Origin: an uncultured beta proteobacterium
GTDB taxonomy: Bacteria; Pseudomonadota; Gammaproteobacteria; Burkholderiales; Burkholderiaceae_C
Length of the DNA stretch: 35,348 bases
Assembly: GCA_903823025.1 (NCBI GenBank)
Contig: CAIJRK010000061.1
Span: forward strand, 1 to 35,348
Direction of reading: 5' to 3'
Below are positions 1 to 8,950 of this stretch, piece by piece. The notes below the pieces were generated by a model, which was not told the DNA's origin, did not search any database, and saw only the letters and a program-made list of their open reading frames with translations. A program made the position numbers and the translations under genes. The first letter of the stretch is position 1; each line of letters begins with the position of its first letter.

Positions 1-381
1 CGATCACGCTCGATTTTATGGGCTGATTTGAGAGCCGATCTTTGGCTGATAGAGAGAAATTTCTGCATACTCGTATTTTCACATTTGGCGGCGAGGAGAA
101 TTCATACTTCTGGCTGCATTTTGATTAGCGATTGCTATAGCCCCCTGGACTTCCCATAACCCGACGTCGCCAGTAACCGCAAACGCTGCATACTTGCCCT
201 ATAAAACACGGGCTGAATGACCGGTACCAGCCATCTGGAGTCGTTCACAGCCAAAAGCTCTATGACTGCTACCGCTGCATTGCAGCTAGCAGCGGCGTGA
301 CAAGGCGGGGATTGAATCTAACGTTGATCGCAGGGTCGCGCTGATGACGCCCCACCACTAAACGAGAACCCCGAAAAATCC
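1..381. other. Gene-free left edge
   Basis: No reading frame here resembles a known protein. The short frames found are compositionally random or overlap fdx on the other strand. The stretch lies downstream of the minus-strand isc operon, so it should contain that operon's transcription end, but I see no convincing hairpin followed by a T-run. It may be the remnant of a decayed gene. Confidence 0.5.
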
Positions 382-717
382 TCAATGCTCCCGCGCATGG
401 TTCCTCGTGTGCTTCGGAAACTCCACCGTGATGTCGGTATCGCGCAGCTTCACGCAGCAAGCCAGCCGCGATTGCGCTTCTAGACCCCAGGCGTGGTCCA
501 GCTGATCGCCTTCCTCGTCATCGGGTTCGGCCAGCGAGGCGCCGCCTTCGCGCACATAGACATGGCAGGTAGAACAAGCCGCCACCATCTCGCAGGCATG
601 TTCTATCGCCACGTTCGCTATCAACAAACTTTCGCACAGCGACGCGCCACGCTTCACGTCCAGGACGCGTCCTTCGGGACATAAGTCGGGGTGAGGTAGG
701 AGGTGGATGAGCGGCAT
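382..717 (-). CDS. fdx: ISC-type 2Fe-2S ferredoxin
   Basis: An adrenodoxin-like [2Fe-2S] ferredoxin that supplies electrons during Fe-S cluster assembly on IscU. The 111 residues match the usual length of Isc ferredoxin. The cluster ligands are visible as Cys42, Cys48, Cys51 and Cys87 (CX5CX2C plus a distal Cys followed by a second Cys). The conserved motif around them reads ACSTCHVYV, and the C-terminal acidic and hydrophobic pattern is also typical. It is the last gene of the minus-strand iscS-iscU-iscA-iscA-hscA-fdx cluster, 36 bases after hscA, as in canonical isc operons. The ribosome binding site before the ATG is weak, so translation may depend on the upstream gene. Given the operon promoter, it probably serves cluster synthesis during nitrogen fixation. 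Confidence 0.92.
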   Translation of the reverse strand: MPLIHLLPHPDLCPEGRVLDVKRGASLCESLLIANVAIEHACEMVAACSTCHVYVREGGASLAEPDDEEGDQLDHAWGLEAQSRLACCVKLRDTDITVEFPKHTRNHAREH

Positions 718-753
718 ATAACTGGGCGTGTTTTTGTAATGAATAGATTCGAC

Positions 754-2628
754 TTAGGCCAGACTGTCCATCGTTTGCCCGGCGAGCGCCTTGCAAATGG
801 ACGCATTCATGCGCAGTGCGGCAAAGTCATCGGTCACGGCCCCGAGGGCGACCGTCGCAACTCGTAGTTCTGCCAACGGGGATTCGGTTTCCAGATCGTC
901 GGCGACCTTGAACATGGCTTGGCGAATGGCCTTGATTTCTGGAGCTGTCAGCAGTGCGGCGTCTTCACTCAAGGCGTTGGCGGTGGCGTCCAACATGCGG
1001 CGGGCGTCCACTTGTGCCTCGCGCAAAGAGCGCAGCAGCATGTCTTCTTTTGAGGAACCAATCGCATCTTGCAGCATGGCCGATATTTGCGTGTCGGCCA
1101 ATCCATAGGTGGGTTTGACTTCGATGTGGGCCTCAATGCCGGTGGTTTGCTCACGCGCTGTGACGGACAGCAGCCCGTCGGTATCAATCTGAAAACTCAC
1201 GCGGATATGCACCGCGCCCGCCACGGCAGGCGGAATGCCGCGCAACTCAAAGCGCGCCAGCGAACGGCAGTTGGCCACGGTTTCGCGTTCGCCCTGCACC
1301 ACATGCAACGACATCGCGGTTTGCCCGTCCTTGAAGGTGGTGAATTCTTGCGCGCGGGCAATCGGCAGCGTGGAATTGCGCGGGATGATTTTCTCGACCA
1401 GCCCGCCCATGGTTTCTATGCCGAGTGACAGCGGGCATACATCGAGCAGCAACCATTCGTCACCGCCGCTGTTGCCGACCAGCACATTGGCCTGCAAGGC
1501 GGCACCGATGGCGACGACTTGGTCCGGGTCGATATCGACCAGTGGGTCGCGGCCAAAAAACGCACGCACGGCGTCGCGTGCAATCGGCATGCGGGTGGAG
1601 CCGCCCACCAGCACGATGCCGGTGATCTCATTGATAGTCAGCTTGGCGTCGCGTAGCGCCCGCTTGGTGGCCGCCAGGGTGCGGGCGATTAGTGCAGCAC
1701 CAAGTTCGGCAAACTGGGCGCGTGACAGGATGGCTTGTTGTGCGTTGCCATCGGCGTGCGTGAGGGTCAGGACGGACGTCTCATGCGTTGAGAGCGCTTC
1801 TTTGGTCGTGCGGGACGCTGCCAGCAAACTGCGTTGTGAAGTCGGCGGCAAGGCTGCCAAGCCGTCGATGCCGTGTTGCGCACAGAACCATTCGGCAATG
1901 GCGTGGTCAAAGTCGTCACCGCCCAGCGCTGAGTCGCCGCCGGTGGACAGCACTTCAAACACGCCCTTGGTGAGACTGAGGATGGAAATATCGAAAGTGC
2001 CGCCGCCCAAGTCGTAAATCGCAAATGTGCCTTCGGCCGCTTTGTCCAGCCCGTAGGCGATGGCCGCCGCCGTGGGTTCGTTGAGCAGGCGCAAAACGCT
2101 TAAGCCCGCCAGCCGTGCCGCGTCCTTGGTGGCTTGGCGCTGCGCATCGTCAAAGTACGCGGGCACGGTGATCACGACGCCTGCGAGTGGGCCGCCTAAA
2201 GAGACTTCGGCACGTTCACGCAGGGCTGTCAAAATTTCAGCCGAGACTTGCACCGGCGAGCGTTCGCCGGAAATGGTCGAGATGCCAACCATGCCGGGCC
2301 GGTCGGTAAAGCGGTACGGCAAACCCGCTGCGCTCTTCAAGTCCGCCAAGCTGCGACCCATGAAACGTTTGACTGACACAATGGTGTTCTCGGGATCTTC
2401 GGCCTGACTCTCTTGCGCTTCGCGTCCCACCACAATGCCGTTGCCCGGCAAATAGCGCACGACCGAGGGCAGCAACAAGGTGCCGTCCTCGTCGGGCAGC
2501 GCCCGCGCTACGGCACTTTGCACGGTCGCAATCAGCGAGTTGGTGGTGCCCAAGTCGATGCCAGCAGCCAGCCGGTGCTGGTGCGGTGCGGCGCTCTGAC
2601 CGGGTTCAGCGATTTGCAGTAGTGCCAT
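754..2628 (-). CDS. hscA: Fe-S assembly Hsp70 chaperone HscA
   Basis: Hsp70-family ATPase specialised for cluster transfer from IscU. The 624 residues are close to the usual HscA length. The N-terminal ATPase domain carries the phosphate-1 motif (GIDLGTTNS, about residues 23-31) and the phosphate-2 motif YDLGGGTFD near residue 205. A beta-rich substrate-binding domain and a helical lid follow. HscA recognises the LPPVK loop of IscU, which is present in the neighbouring iscU. A ribosome site (AAAGG) lies about 8 bases upstream, and the gene starts 10 bases after iscA. The J-domain partner HscB, normally encoded just upstream, is absent from the window, so this HscA must use a remote HscB or work without one. 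DnaK is excluded by the isc context and by the lack of its characteristic C-terminal tail. Confidence 0.92.
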   Translation of the reverse strand: MALLQIAEPGQSAAPHQHRLAAGIDLGTTNSLIATVQSAVARALPDEDGTLLLPSVVRYLPGNGIVVGREAQESQAEDPENTIVSVKRFMGRSLADLKSAAGLPYRFTDRPGMVGISTISGERSPVQVSAEILTALRERAEVSLGGPLAGVVITVPAYFDDAQRQATKDAARLAGLSVLRLLNEPTAAAIAYGLDKAAEGTFAIYDLGGGTFDISILSLTKGVFEVLSTGGDSALGGDDFDHAIAEWFCAQHGIDGLAALPPTSQRSLLAASRTTKEALSTHETSVLTLTHADGNAQQAILSRAQFAELGAALIARTLAATKRALRDAKLTINEITGIVLVGGSTRMPIARDAVRAFFGRDPLVDIDPDQVVAIGAALQANVLVGNSGGDEWLLLDVCPLSLGIETMGGLVEKIIPRNSTLPIARAQEFTTFKDGQTAMSLHVVQGERETVANCRSLARFELRGIPPAVAGAVHIRVSFQIDTDGLLSVTAREQTTGIEAHIEVKPTYGLADTQISAMLQDAIGSSKEDMLLRSLREAQVDARRMLDATANALSEDAALLTAPEIKAIRQAMFKVADDLETESPLAELRVATVALGAVTDDFAALRMNASICKALAGQTMDSLA

Positions 2629-2638
2629 GTTTTAACCT

Positions 2639-2962
2639 TTAGACAGCGAAACTCTCGCCGCAACCGCAGTTGGCTTTGGAGTTCGGGTTGTTGAACTTGA
2701 AGCCTTCGTTCAGGCCTTCACGCACGAAGTCGAGTTCGGTGCCATCGAGCATCCCCAGGCTGCGCGAATCGACGATGACTTTCATGCCATGCGTCTCGAA
2801 ACATTGGTCGTCGTCGTTCATCGCATCGACAAATTCGAGGGCGTAGGCAAAGCCCGAGCAACCGCTGGTCTTAACCGCCAGGCGCAGGCCGATGCCGCTC
2901 CCTCGCTTGACCAGAGATTTCTCAACGTGGCGTGCCGCAGCAGGAGTCAGAGTCACACTCAT
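2639..2962 (-). CDS. iscA: A-type Fe-S carrier IscA
   Basis: HesB/IscA-family carrier (107 residues) that holds and passes on iron or Fe-S clusters. The three conserved cysteines are visible: one in the [13 protein letters not shown] segment (Cys35) and two in the C-terminal NCGCGESF motif (Cys99 and Cys101). The family-typical [12 protein letters not shown] stretch is also present. The start codon has a strong ribosome site (AAGGAG, 6 bases away). It lies between a second A-type carrier gene (10 bases upstream) and hscA (10 bases downstream), which is the IscA position of a normal isc operon. Having two A-type carriers side by side is unusual and suggests division of labour during nitrogenase maturation. 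Confidence 0.92.
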   Translation of the reverse strand: MSVTLTPAAARHVEKSLVKRGSGIGLRLAVKTSGCSGFAYALEFVDAMNDDDQCFETHGMKVIVDSRSLGMLDGTELDFVREGLNEGFKFNNPNSKANCGCGESFAV

Positions 2963-2972
2963 GGCGAACTCC

Positions 2973-3353
2973 TTAGACAGAAAATGAACTGCCGCAACCG
3001 CAGGTGGTTTGGGCGTTGGGGTTGTGAATCACGAAGCGTGAGCCTTCTAGGCCATCTTCAAAGTCAACGCTGGCACCCAGCACATATTGCAAGCTCATGG
3101 CGTCCACCACCAGCGCGACATTCTCGGTCACGATCAGCGTGTCGTCTTCGGCCACTTGGTCATCAAAGGCAAAACCATACGAGAAGCCAGAGCAGCCGCC
3201 GCCGGTGACGTACAAGCGCAGTTTCAGGTCAGGATTGCCTTCTTCCACGATTAACTCGGCGACCTTGGCCGCAGCTTGGGGGGTGAATTCCAACTGGTTC
3301 GGCATGACGCCGGGGACGGTGGACAGGTCGGGACGGGCAAGGGCTGCTTCCAT
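2973..3353 (-). CDS. Second A-type Fe-S carrier (ErpA-like)
   Basis: A second HesB/IscA-family protein, 126 residues, with the three carrier cysteines in [11 protein letters not shown] and [10 protein letters not shown]. Sequence details (GGGCSGF, the acidic DDQVAEDD loop, [15 protein letters not shown]) look more like ErpA than the adjacent IscA. The N-terminus has about 16 extra residues before the usual [12 protein letters not shown] start of ErpA-like proteins. The first ATG has a good ribosome site (AAAGGA, about 8 bases), so I keep the longer start; an internal start at Met17 is possible. It sits between iscU and iscA in the same operon. It may be dedicated to nitrogenase-related clients, but that is inference from position. 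Confidence 0.85.
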   Translation of the reverse strand: MEAALARPDLSTVPGVMPNQLEFTPQAAAKVAELIVEEGNPDLKLRLYVTGGGCSGFSYGFAFDDQVAEDDTLIVTENVALVVDAMSLQYVLGASVDFEDGLEGSRFVIHNPNAQTTCGCGSSFSV

Positions 3354-3410
3354 TTTGAATTCCTTTGTGGTGAGAGGTGCGGTGTCAAGGTGCGCGAAGT
3401 TAGGCGTGGT

Positions 3411-3848
3411 TTATGGCGTGCTGGAGCCGCAAATAGGTTGCTCGGATAGCAAGGTGGCGTCAACGCCGGTCGGGTGGCGTGAGCGGAAGTCGGCCACCGC
3501 CGCTTTGATCGCATCTTCGGCCAGGATGGAGCAATGAATTTTGACGGGCGGCAGCGCCAACTCTTCGGCAATTTGCGAGTTCTTGATCGCCAGTGCTTCG
3601 TCCAGCGTGCGCCCGCGCACCCATTCCGTAACCAGTGAACTGGACGCAATGGCCGAGCCGCAGCCGTAGGTTTTGAACTTGGCGTCCTCGATGACGCCTT
3701 GGGCGTTGACGCGGATTTGCAGCCGCATCACATCGCCGCAGGCGGGCGCGCCCACCATGCCGGTGCCGATGCTGGCGTCGTCGGCATCAAAAGCGCCGAC
3801 GTTGCGTGGGTTTTCGTAGTGGTCGATGACCTTGTCGCTGTATGCCAT
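3411..3848 (-). CDS. iscU: Fe-S scaffold protein IscU
   Basis: The scaffold on which [2Fe-2S] clusters are built from IscS sulfur before HscA-assisted transfer. The start was chosen at the ATG with GGAG 8 bases upstream, giving a 145-residue protein beginning MAYSDKVIDHYENPRNVG, which is near-identical to classical IscU. Cluster ligands Cys37, Cys63 and Cys106, the modulating Asp39 and the HscA-binding LPPVK motif (residues 99-103) are all present. Unlike the usual roughly 128-residue protein, this one has a tail of about 17 residues after the normal end, containing an additional Cys140. A start 20 codons further upstream is open, but it overlaps iscS and lacks family similarity. It is IscU-type rather than the longer multidomain NifU. 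Confidence 0.95.
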   Translation of the reverse strand: MAYSDKVIDHYENPRNVGAFDADDASIGTGMVGAPACGDVMRLQIRVNAQGVIEDAKFKTYGCGSAIASSSLVTEWVRGRTLDEALAIKNSQIAEELALPPVKIHCSILAEDAIKAAVADFRSRHPTGVDATLLSEQPICGSSTP

Positions 3849-3873
3849 GAAAAAATCTCCGTATCGTTTGGGT

Positions 3874-5127
3874 TTAGTGTTCAGACCACTTGATAGAGGC
3901 GAGATCAACGCCCGCTTTCACCATGTCCCAAAGCGGACTCATGGCGCGCAGGCGAGACACCACTTGGGTCACCTGCTCAATCGTGAAATCAATATCTTCC
4001 GCCGTGGTGAAACGGCCTAGCGAAAAGCGCACGGAGCTGTGGGCCAACTCATCACTGCGACCCATGGCGCGCAGCACATAGCTGGGTTCCAGGCTGGCCG
4101 AGGTGCAGGCCGAACCCGAGGACACGGCCACGCCTTTGATGCCCATCAAGAGCGACTCGCCTTCAACGTAGTTAAAGCTGACATTCAAATATTGCACGGC
4201 GCGGTGCTGATCGTCGCCATTGAGAACCACCGCGTCCATCTTCAGAAAGCCCGCCCAGAGTCGTTCACGCAGCGTCTGAATGCGGGCGTTGTCGGCGGCC
4301 ATGTTCTCGCGGGCCAGCCAAAAGGCTTCGCCCATGCCAACAATTTGGTGTGTGGGCAAAGTGCCGGAACGCATCCCGCGCTCGTGGCCGCCACCGTGCA
4401 TTTGGGCTTCAATGCGCACGCGGGGTTTGCGGCGTACATAGAGCGCGCCGATGCCTTTGGGGCCGTAGATTTTGTGCGCGGAGAGTGACAATAAATCAAT
4501 CGGCAATTGATCCATGTCGATGGCGACTTTGCCGGCTGCTTGCGCTGCATCGACGTGGAACAAAACGCCTTTGGCGCGACACAGCGCACCGAGGGCGGCA
4601 ACGTCTTGTATGACGCCGGTTTCGTTGTTGACAAACATCACCGAAGCCAGCACGGTGTCGGGGCGCAGCGCGGCTTCAAAGACGGCTAGATCGAGCAGTC
4701 CGCTGGGGAGCACGGGCAACACGGTGACCTCGTAGCCTTCGCGTTCGAGTTCTCGCATACTGTCCAGGACGGCTTTGTGTTCGGTCGCAACCGTGACCAA
4801 ATGCTTGCCTCGGGCACGGTAAAAATGGGCCGCGCCTTTGATGGCGAGATTGTTGGATTCGGTGGCACCGGAGGTCCACACAATTTCACGCGGGTCGGCG
4901 TTGATCAGGGCGCAGACTTGTTCTCGGGCCAGTTCTACTGCCTCGTCAGCGGCCCAACCGTAGGCGTGAGAACGACTCGCGGGATTGCCGTAGAAGTCGG
5001 TCAAGTAGGGAATCATCTTGCTGGCAACGCGACGATCTACGGGTGTAGTGGCTGCGTAGTCAAGATAGACCGGCGGGGTGTTCGGTGCGTTCTGTGCGAT
5101 AGGTTTATCGCGACTGGGGTCCGTCAT
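3874..5127 (-). CDS. iscS: Cysteine desulfurase IscS
   Basis: PLP-dependent enzyme that removes sulfur from cysteine and passes it as persulfide to IscU. The start is set at the ATG preceded by AGGAG, giving 417 residues; the frame is open 48 codons further upstream, but that part is not protein-like and overlaps the promoter. PLP lysine is Lys219 in [12 protein letters not shown]. The catalytic Cys341 lies in [10 protein letters not shown], on the long mobile loop typical of IscS (group I). The C-terminus (SIKWSEH) matches the IscS tail that contacts IscU. It is the first gene of the isc operon, with a sigma-54-type promoter ending about 40 bases upstream. A separate NifS-like desulfurase lies at 11417-12565, so the cluster carries two. 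Confidence 0.94.
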   Translation of the reverse strand: MTDPSRDKPIAQNAPNTPPVYLDYAATTPVDRRVASKMIPYLTDFYGNPASRSHAYGWAADEAVELAREQVCALINADPREIVWTSGATESNNLAIKGAAHFYRARGKHLVTVATEHKAVLDSMRELEREGYEVTVLPVLPSGLLDLAVFEAALRPDTVLASVMFVNNETGVIQDVAALGALCRAKGVLFHVDAAQAAGKVAIDMDQLPIDLLSLSAHKIYGPKGIGALYVRRKPRVRIEAQMHGGGHERGMRSGTLPTHQIVGMGEAFWLARENMAADNARIQTLRERLWAGFLKMDAVVLNGDDQHRAVQYLNVSFNYVEGESLLMGIKGVAVSSGSACTSASLEPSYVLRAMGRSDELAHSSVRFSLGRFTTAEDIDFTIEQVTQVVSRLRAMSPLWDMVKAGVDLASIKWSEH

Positions 5128-5166
5128 GGCAGGCTCCTGAGAAAAGAGATAGGACATCAACCCTCT

Positions 5167-5182
5167 TGCAATTTCAATGCCA
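5167..5182 (-). promoter_or_regulatory. Sigma-54 promoter of the isc operon
   Basis: Read on the minus strand this is TGGCATTGAAATTGCA. It fits the -24/-12 consensus TGGCACG-N4-TTGCW with GG and GC exactly 10 bases apart and a perfect TTGCA. Transcription would start near 5156, leaving a leader of about 28 bases to the iscS ATG. It would place the isc genes under sigma-54 with an activator such as NifA. I found no exact TGT-N10-ACA NifA site in the 250 bases upstream. Confidence 0.75.
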
Positions 5183-5236
5183 TGCGGTTTGTCGCCTCTA
5201 TCAGGCATTTGACGGCGGTGATTGTTATGTTTGTAC

Positions 5237-5250
5237 TTGATGTGTATCAA
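5237..5250. promoter_or_regulatory. FNR/Anr/FixK-type binding site
   Basis: The sequence TTGATGTGTATCAA is a perfect match to the symmetric FNR-family consensus TTGAT-N4-ATCAA. It sits between divergent iscS and nifA, about 200 bases before the nifA start codon and about 55 bases upstream of the -24 element facing iscS. It suggests oxygen-responsive control of nifA, isc or both. Which promoter it serves cannot be decided from sequence alone. Confidence 0.7.
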
Positions 5251-5316
5251 ACAGCCTGTCGTTCGTGTCATGTTTGTCGGGATTAGGCGTGTTACCTAAG
5301 ACGTAAAACATATTTT

Positions 5317-5332
5317 TGGTTCGTTTCTTGCG
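5317..5332 (+). promoter_or_regulatory. Possible sigma-54 promoter of nifA
   Basis: TGGTTCGTTTCTTGCG has GG and GC 10 bases apart and keeps TGG, CG and TTGC of the consensus, with two changes in the -24 block. It would start transcription near 5343, about 107 bases before the nifA ATG. No exact NifA upstream site was found nearby, so autoactivation is uncertain. A sigma-70 or FNR-dependent promoter is an alternative. Confidence 0.4.
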
Positions 5333-5449
5333 TTAATTTTTGTAGAAATTGACGCAGGATTAACGAGTCCCTTAACTGGTGCAAACCCGCGTCATGGCAC
5401 TAAGAGTTAGAGGTTCAGACTGATATTGAATGAGAACAGGAGTACGCTA

Positions 5450-7138
5450 ATGACGATGCAAACGACAGAAACCCGGCATGATCTCAATGCAATTTACGAA
5501 GTCAGCAAGACGCTGGCCAGTTCCTTGGATATTTCCAAGACCTTTCGCGAGGCATTGAACTATCTCTTGCACGCCTTCGACTGGCGGCGCGCTTTTGTGG
5601 TGCTTGGCGAACCCGGCGGGCAATTGCGCGGTCTGTGCGCAGTGGGTCTCTCGCAGGAAGAAAATCAACGTTTGAAATTTATGTCTGGCGAGGGCATTGT
5701 GGGGCGCGTCTATGCCAACGGCATTCAAGTGATCGTGCCTGACGTGCGTGCCGAACCGCTGTTTCTTAACCGCACCGGCGGCGCTGACCAAACGCCGGGC
5801 GCAAGTGTTGCCATGCTGGTGACGCCTATTGTTGCGGATCGTCGCACGTTGGGCGTGCTGGCGATTGATTGCCTCAACCCCGGCGAGTGTCGTGGCTTCT
5901 CGGGTGACTTGCAGATCCTCAAAATGGTCGCCACGCTGATGGGGCAATCGTTGCTGTTGCAACGTCGCGTCACCGCGGCACATGACAGTCTGCAAGACGA
6001 GGTGCGCCGCATGGACAAAATGCTCAAGCCAAGCCAAAAGATTGATCAGGTGGTCGGTGCTTCAGCGCCAATGCAAGCCGTTTTTGACCAGGTTCACCAA
6101 GTGGCGCCCTCCCGAACCACCGTGCTGCTGCGTGGCGAGAGCGGCACCGGTAAGGAAGTGATTGCGCGCGCGCTGCACAATTTATCGCCACGCAAGAACG
6201 AGGCTTTTGTGCGTGTCAATTGCGCGGCGCTCACGGAATCTCTGCTCGAAAGCGAGTTGTTTGGTCACGAGAAAGGCGCCTTCACCGGCGCACAAGGGCA
6301 GCGTAAAGGCCGCTTCGAGTTGTCGCATGGCGGCACCTTGTTTCTTGACGAAATCGGCGACATCTCGGCAGCGTTTCAAGCCAAGTTGTTGCGCGTGTTG
6401 CAAGAGCGAGAGTTTGAGCGGGTGGGCGGAACAGCAGTCGTCAAGGTCGATGTGCGCTTGATTTTGGCGACCAACCGTAATCTGGAGCGCATGGTGCAGG
6501 CGGGTGAGTTTCGGGCAGATCTCTACTACCGGATTAACGTCGTTAGTATTCAGTTGCCACCCTTGCGAGAACGGCGCGAAGACATTCCCGCCATGGCGCG
6601 ACATTTCTTGAATCGCTTCAACCACGAGAATGGGCGCAACACCCAATTCAGTGCCTCCGCCATGCGCGTGCTGAGTAGTTGTTACTGGCCCGGCAACGTG
6701 CGTGAGCTGGAGAACTGCGTTGAGCGCACAGCCACCATGGCACACGACGACATTATTAATGACCTCGCTTTTTCGTGTCAGGGCAACAGCTGCTTAACGC
6801 AGGTTCTACACCACATTGACCGGGAAGATGCGGTGCGTCCTAATCGATTGTCAGATATTCCTATCGTAGAAGTTCCGATGACACCGCTGCCCGCGCGTGC
6901 TGACAATGCTACTGTCATACCGGCTGATACAACCCCTGAATCGAATGCGCTTGACGTAGAACCTGCCGTTATAGCGGAGCCTGATGACGGCAAACCTGAA
7001 GGCGAGCATGAGCGTTTGGTGTGGGCGATGGAGCGTTGCGGCTGGGTTCAAGCCAAGGCGGCACGGCTGCTGAAAATATCGCCACGCCAAATGGGTTACG
7101 CGTTGCAAAAACACGCGATAGAAGTGCGCAAGTTCTAA
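5450..7138 (+). CDS. nifA: Nitrogen fixation master activator NifA
   Basis: Sigma-54-dependent activator of nif promoters, 562 residues. An N-terminal GAF domain (about residues 15-165) precedes an AAA+ domain with Walker A GESGTGKE (229-236), the sigma-54-contacting GAFTGA loop (276-281) and Walker B LFLDEI (297-302). A C-terminal Fis-type helix-turn-helix follows ([18 protein letters not shown]). Between AAA+ end and linker, Cys411, Cys423, Cys443 and Cys448 are spaced CX11CX19CX4C. This is the known signature of NifA proteins that sense oxygen or redox state directly, without NifL. The linker to the HTH is long and Pro/Asp-rich. The start was chosen at the ATG with AGGAG 7 bases upstream. 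No nifL is adjacent. Confidence 0.97.
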   Translation: MTMQTTETRHDLNAIYEVSKTLASSLDISKTFREALNYLLHAFDWRRAFVVLGEPGGQLRGLCAVGLSQEENQRLKFMSGEGIVGRVYANGIQVIVPDVRAEPLFLNRTGGADQTPGASVAMLVTPIVADRRTLGVLAIDCLNPGECRGFSGDLQILKMVATLMGQSLLLQRRVTAAHDSLQDEVRRMDKMLKPSQKIDQVVGASAPMQAVFDQVHQVAPSRTTVLLRGESGTGKEVIARALHNLSPRKNEAFVRVNCAALTESLLESELFGHEKGAFTGAQGQRKGRFELSHGGTLFLDEIGDISAAFQAKLLRVLQEREFERVGGTAVVKVDVRLILATNRNLERMVQAGEFRADLYYRINVVSIQLPPLRERREDIPAMARHFLNRFNHENGRNTQFSASAMRVLSSCYWPGNVRELENCVERTATMAHDDIINDLAFSCQGNSCLTQVLHHIDREDAVRPNRLSDIPIVEVPMTPLPARADNATVIPADTTPESNALDVEPAVIAEPDDGKPEGEHERLVWAMERCGWVQAKAARLLKISPRQMGYALQKHAIEVRKF

Positions 7139-7153
7139 GGCTGGCTTTGTCGT

Positions 7154-7221
7154 CTTTGTCGCATCACTGACAGCGCATAGAAAAATTGAGCGCTGTCAGG
7201 CCGACGTTTTATGCGACAAAG
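7154..7221. repeat. Nested inverted repeats in the nifA-nifB spacer
   Basis: Two perfect inverted repeats lie one inside the other. Outer arms CTTTGTCGCAT (7154-7164) and ATGCGACAAAG (7211-7221) are 11 bases each. Inner arms CTGACAGCGC (7167-7176) and GCGCTGTCAG (7190-7199) are 10 bases each, with a 13-base loop. A second copy of the left outer arm (GGCTTTGTCG, 7143-7152) lies immediately upstream and can pair with CGACAAAGCC (7214-7223), so the left arm can shift. The inner hairpin could act as the nifA terminator, with TTTT at 7207-7210, but the T-run is displaced by 7 bases. The structure also overlaps a NifA binding site. Confidence 0.75.
7157..7172. promoter_or_regulatory. NifA upstream activator site for nifB
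   Basis: TGTCGCATCACTGACA fits the TGT-N10-ACA NifA consensus exactly. Its centre is about 119 bases upstream of the predicted nifB transcription start, within the usual range for NifA sites working with sigma-54 by DNA looping. Confidence 0.7.
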
Positions 7222-7256
7222 CCTTCAAAAGACTGGATTTAAAGCGGATTTTTAGA

Positions 7257-7272
7257 TGGCATGGATTTAGCT
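7257..7272 (+). promoter_or_regulatory. Sigma-54 promoter of the nifB operon
   Basis: TGGCATGGATTTAGCT matches TGGCACG-N4-TTGCW with correct GG-N10-GC spacing; the -12 block is TAGCT. Transcription would start near 7283. This excludes the in-frame GTG at 7274 as the nifB start and supports the ATG at 7316. Confidence 0.75.
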
Positions 7273-7315
7273 AGTGAACTCTTATGCGGCCACCGTCGGT
7301 TGCGAAAGGGTTTCC

Positions 7316-8896
7316 ATGCAAGCTACGACCTATGTTGGCATCGGCCAGATCAAATCCCTAGGTGCCAAACTGGAACTGCCACTAACCAGTGGTGGTTGCG
7401 AGACGCAAGGTAGCGAAGGCAAAGCCAGCTGCGGCTCGTCAGACGGCCCGGCGGATATGTCCCCCGAAATCTGGGAAAAGGTTAAAAACCATCCTTGCTA
7501 CTCCGAAGAAGCGCATCACCACTACGCCCGGATGCACGTCGCGGTGGCACCCGCTTGCAACATTCAATGCAACTACTGCAACCGCAAGTACGACTGCAGC
7601 AACGAATCACGCCCCGGTGTCGTTTCACAAAAACTGACTCCTGATCAAGCGGTTAAAAAGGTAGTCGCGGTTGCCAGCGAGATCCCGCAAATGACCGTGC
7701 TCGGCATTGCCGGGCCGGGCGATGCGCTGGCCAGTCCTCAGAAAACTTTCGATACCTTTCGCATGTTGCAAGAACAGGCACCGGACATCAAGCTGTGCTT
7801 GTCAACCAATGGCTTGGCGCTGCCCGACATGGTGGACGAAATTTGCAAATACAACGTTGATCACGTCACCATCACCATCAACATGGTGGACCCGGCGATT
7901 GGCGAAAAAATCTATCCGTGGATTTTCTGGAACCACAAACGAATCACGGGTTATGAAGCCTCCAGAATTTTGCATGAGCGCCAGATGCTTGGCTTGGAGA
8001 TGCTCACCGCGCGAGGTGTGCTCACCAAAGTCAACTCGGTGCTGATCCCCGGCGTCAACGACAAACACTTGATCGACGTGAACCGCGAGGTGAAAAAACG
8101 CGGTGCTTTTCTGCACAACATCATGCCGCTCATCAGCGAAGCAGAACACGGCACCGTGTTTGGCTTGACCGGACAACGTGGCCCGACAGCGGCTGAACTC
8201 AAGGCCGTGCAAGACGCCTGCATGGGCGGCGCGAATCTTATGCGGCACTGCCGTCAGTGTCGTGCCGATGCGGTCGGCCTGCTGGGCGAAGACCGCAGCG
8301 ATGAATTCACGCCTGAAAAAATCGAGCAGATGGAAGTGGTCTATGACCTGGATCGTCGCCGTGCTTATCAGGATCAAGTTGAGATTGAACGTCAAGCGCA
8401 ACAAGCCGCTAAACAAGAGGCTTTGGCCGCTGCTGCCGCGATGGCGGCGGTGTCTGATCTCAAGGTGCTGGTGGCAGTGGCGACCAAAGGCGGCGGTCGC
8501 GTGAACGAGCATTTTGGTCATGTGACTGAATTCCAGATTTTTGAAGTCTCAACCACGCAAGCGTTGTTTGTTGGCCATCGTCGGGTTGACCAATATTGCC
8601 AAGGCGGTTTTGGGGACGACGAACAATTGCCTTCGGTGGTGCGCGCCATCAATGATTGTCACGCGGTGCTGGTCGCCAAGATTGGGGCTTGTCCGAAAGA
8701 TGAACTGATACAAGCAGGCATTGAACCGGTCGATCAGTACGTCGGTGAATTCATTGAAAAAGCCGCGCTGGATTGGTTCAACGACTACCGGGCGCGTATC
8801 GCCAGCGGTGCCGTTGTTCATCAAAACCGGGGCGATGCACAAATTCGCCAAGGTGCATTTACGACTGTTTTAGCCAGTGCTGCCAAGGCCGCTTGA
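7316..8896 (+). CDS. nifB: Nitrogenase cofactor maturase NifB
   Basis: Radical SAM enzyme that fuses two [4Fe-4S] clusters around a carbide to make NifB-co, precursor of FeMo-co. The 526-residue protein has the radical SAM motif at Cys81-X3-Cys85-X2-Cys88 (CNIQCNYC) and the GPGDAL SAM-binding segment. Additional cysteines (Cys28, Cys61 and the CRQCRADAVG stretch) are likely ligands of the precursor clusters. A C-terminal NifX/NafY-like domain begins near residue 385 (LKVLVAVATKGGGRVNEHFGH). The frame is open to a GTG at 7274, but the promoter geometry places the start at the downstream ATG, which has AAAGGG 6 bases upstream. It is the first gene of a long operon of cofactor- and cluster-related genes. 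Confidence 0.97.
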   Translation: MQATTYVGIGQIKSLGAKLELPLTSGGCETQGSEGKASCGSSDGPADMSPEIWEKVKNHPCYSEEAHHHYARMHVAVAPACNIQCNYCNRKYDCSNESRPGVVSQKLTPDQAVKKVVAVASEIPQMTVLGIAGPGDALASPQKTFDTFRMLQEQAPDIKLCLSTNGLALPDMVDEICKYNVDHVTITINMVDPAIGEKIYPWIFWNHKRITGYEASRILHERQMLGLEMLTARGVLTKVNSVLIPGVNDKHLIDVNREVKKRGAFLHNIMPLISEAEHGTVFGLTGQRGPTAAELKAVQDACMGGANLMRHCRQCRADAVGLLGEDRSDEFTPEKIEQMEVVYDLDRRRAYQDQVEIERQAQQAAKQEALAAAAAMAAVSDLKVLVAVATKGGGRVNEHFGHVTEFQIFEVSTTQALFVGHRRVDQYCQGGFGDDEQLPSVVRAINDCHAVLVAKIGACPKDELIQAGIEPVDQYVGEFIEKAALDWFNDYRARIASGAVVHQNRGDAQIRQGAFTTVLASAAKAA

Positions 8897-8950
8897 ACGC
8901 CTGTTCCTACCTAATTCTTATCCTACTTTTAACCTTTCAGGAGCGTCACC

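Noticed and set aside
269..460. Short plus-strand frame at the left edge
   Set aside because: It overlaps the end of fdx, has random composition and no ribosome site.
1235..2017. 260-codon frame opposite hscA
   Set aside because: Ser/Ala/Arg-rich shadow of hscA with no domain.
5128..5271. Longer N-terminus for iscS
   Set aside because: The added residues cover the sigma-54 promoter, lack similarity and lack a ribosome site; the ATG at 5127 has AGGAG.
5223..5310. NifA site for nifA or isc between iscS and nifA
   Set aside because: I checked every TGT in this stretch; none has ACA at the required 10-base spacing.
7274..7315. GTG start for nifB at 7274
   Set aside because: It lies upstream of the predicted transcription start from the sigma-54 promoter.
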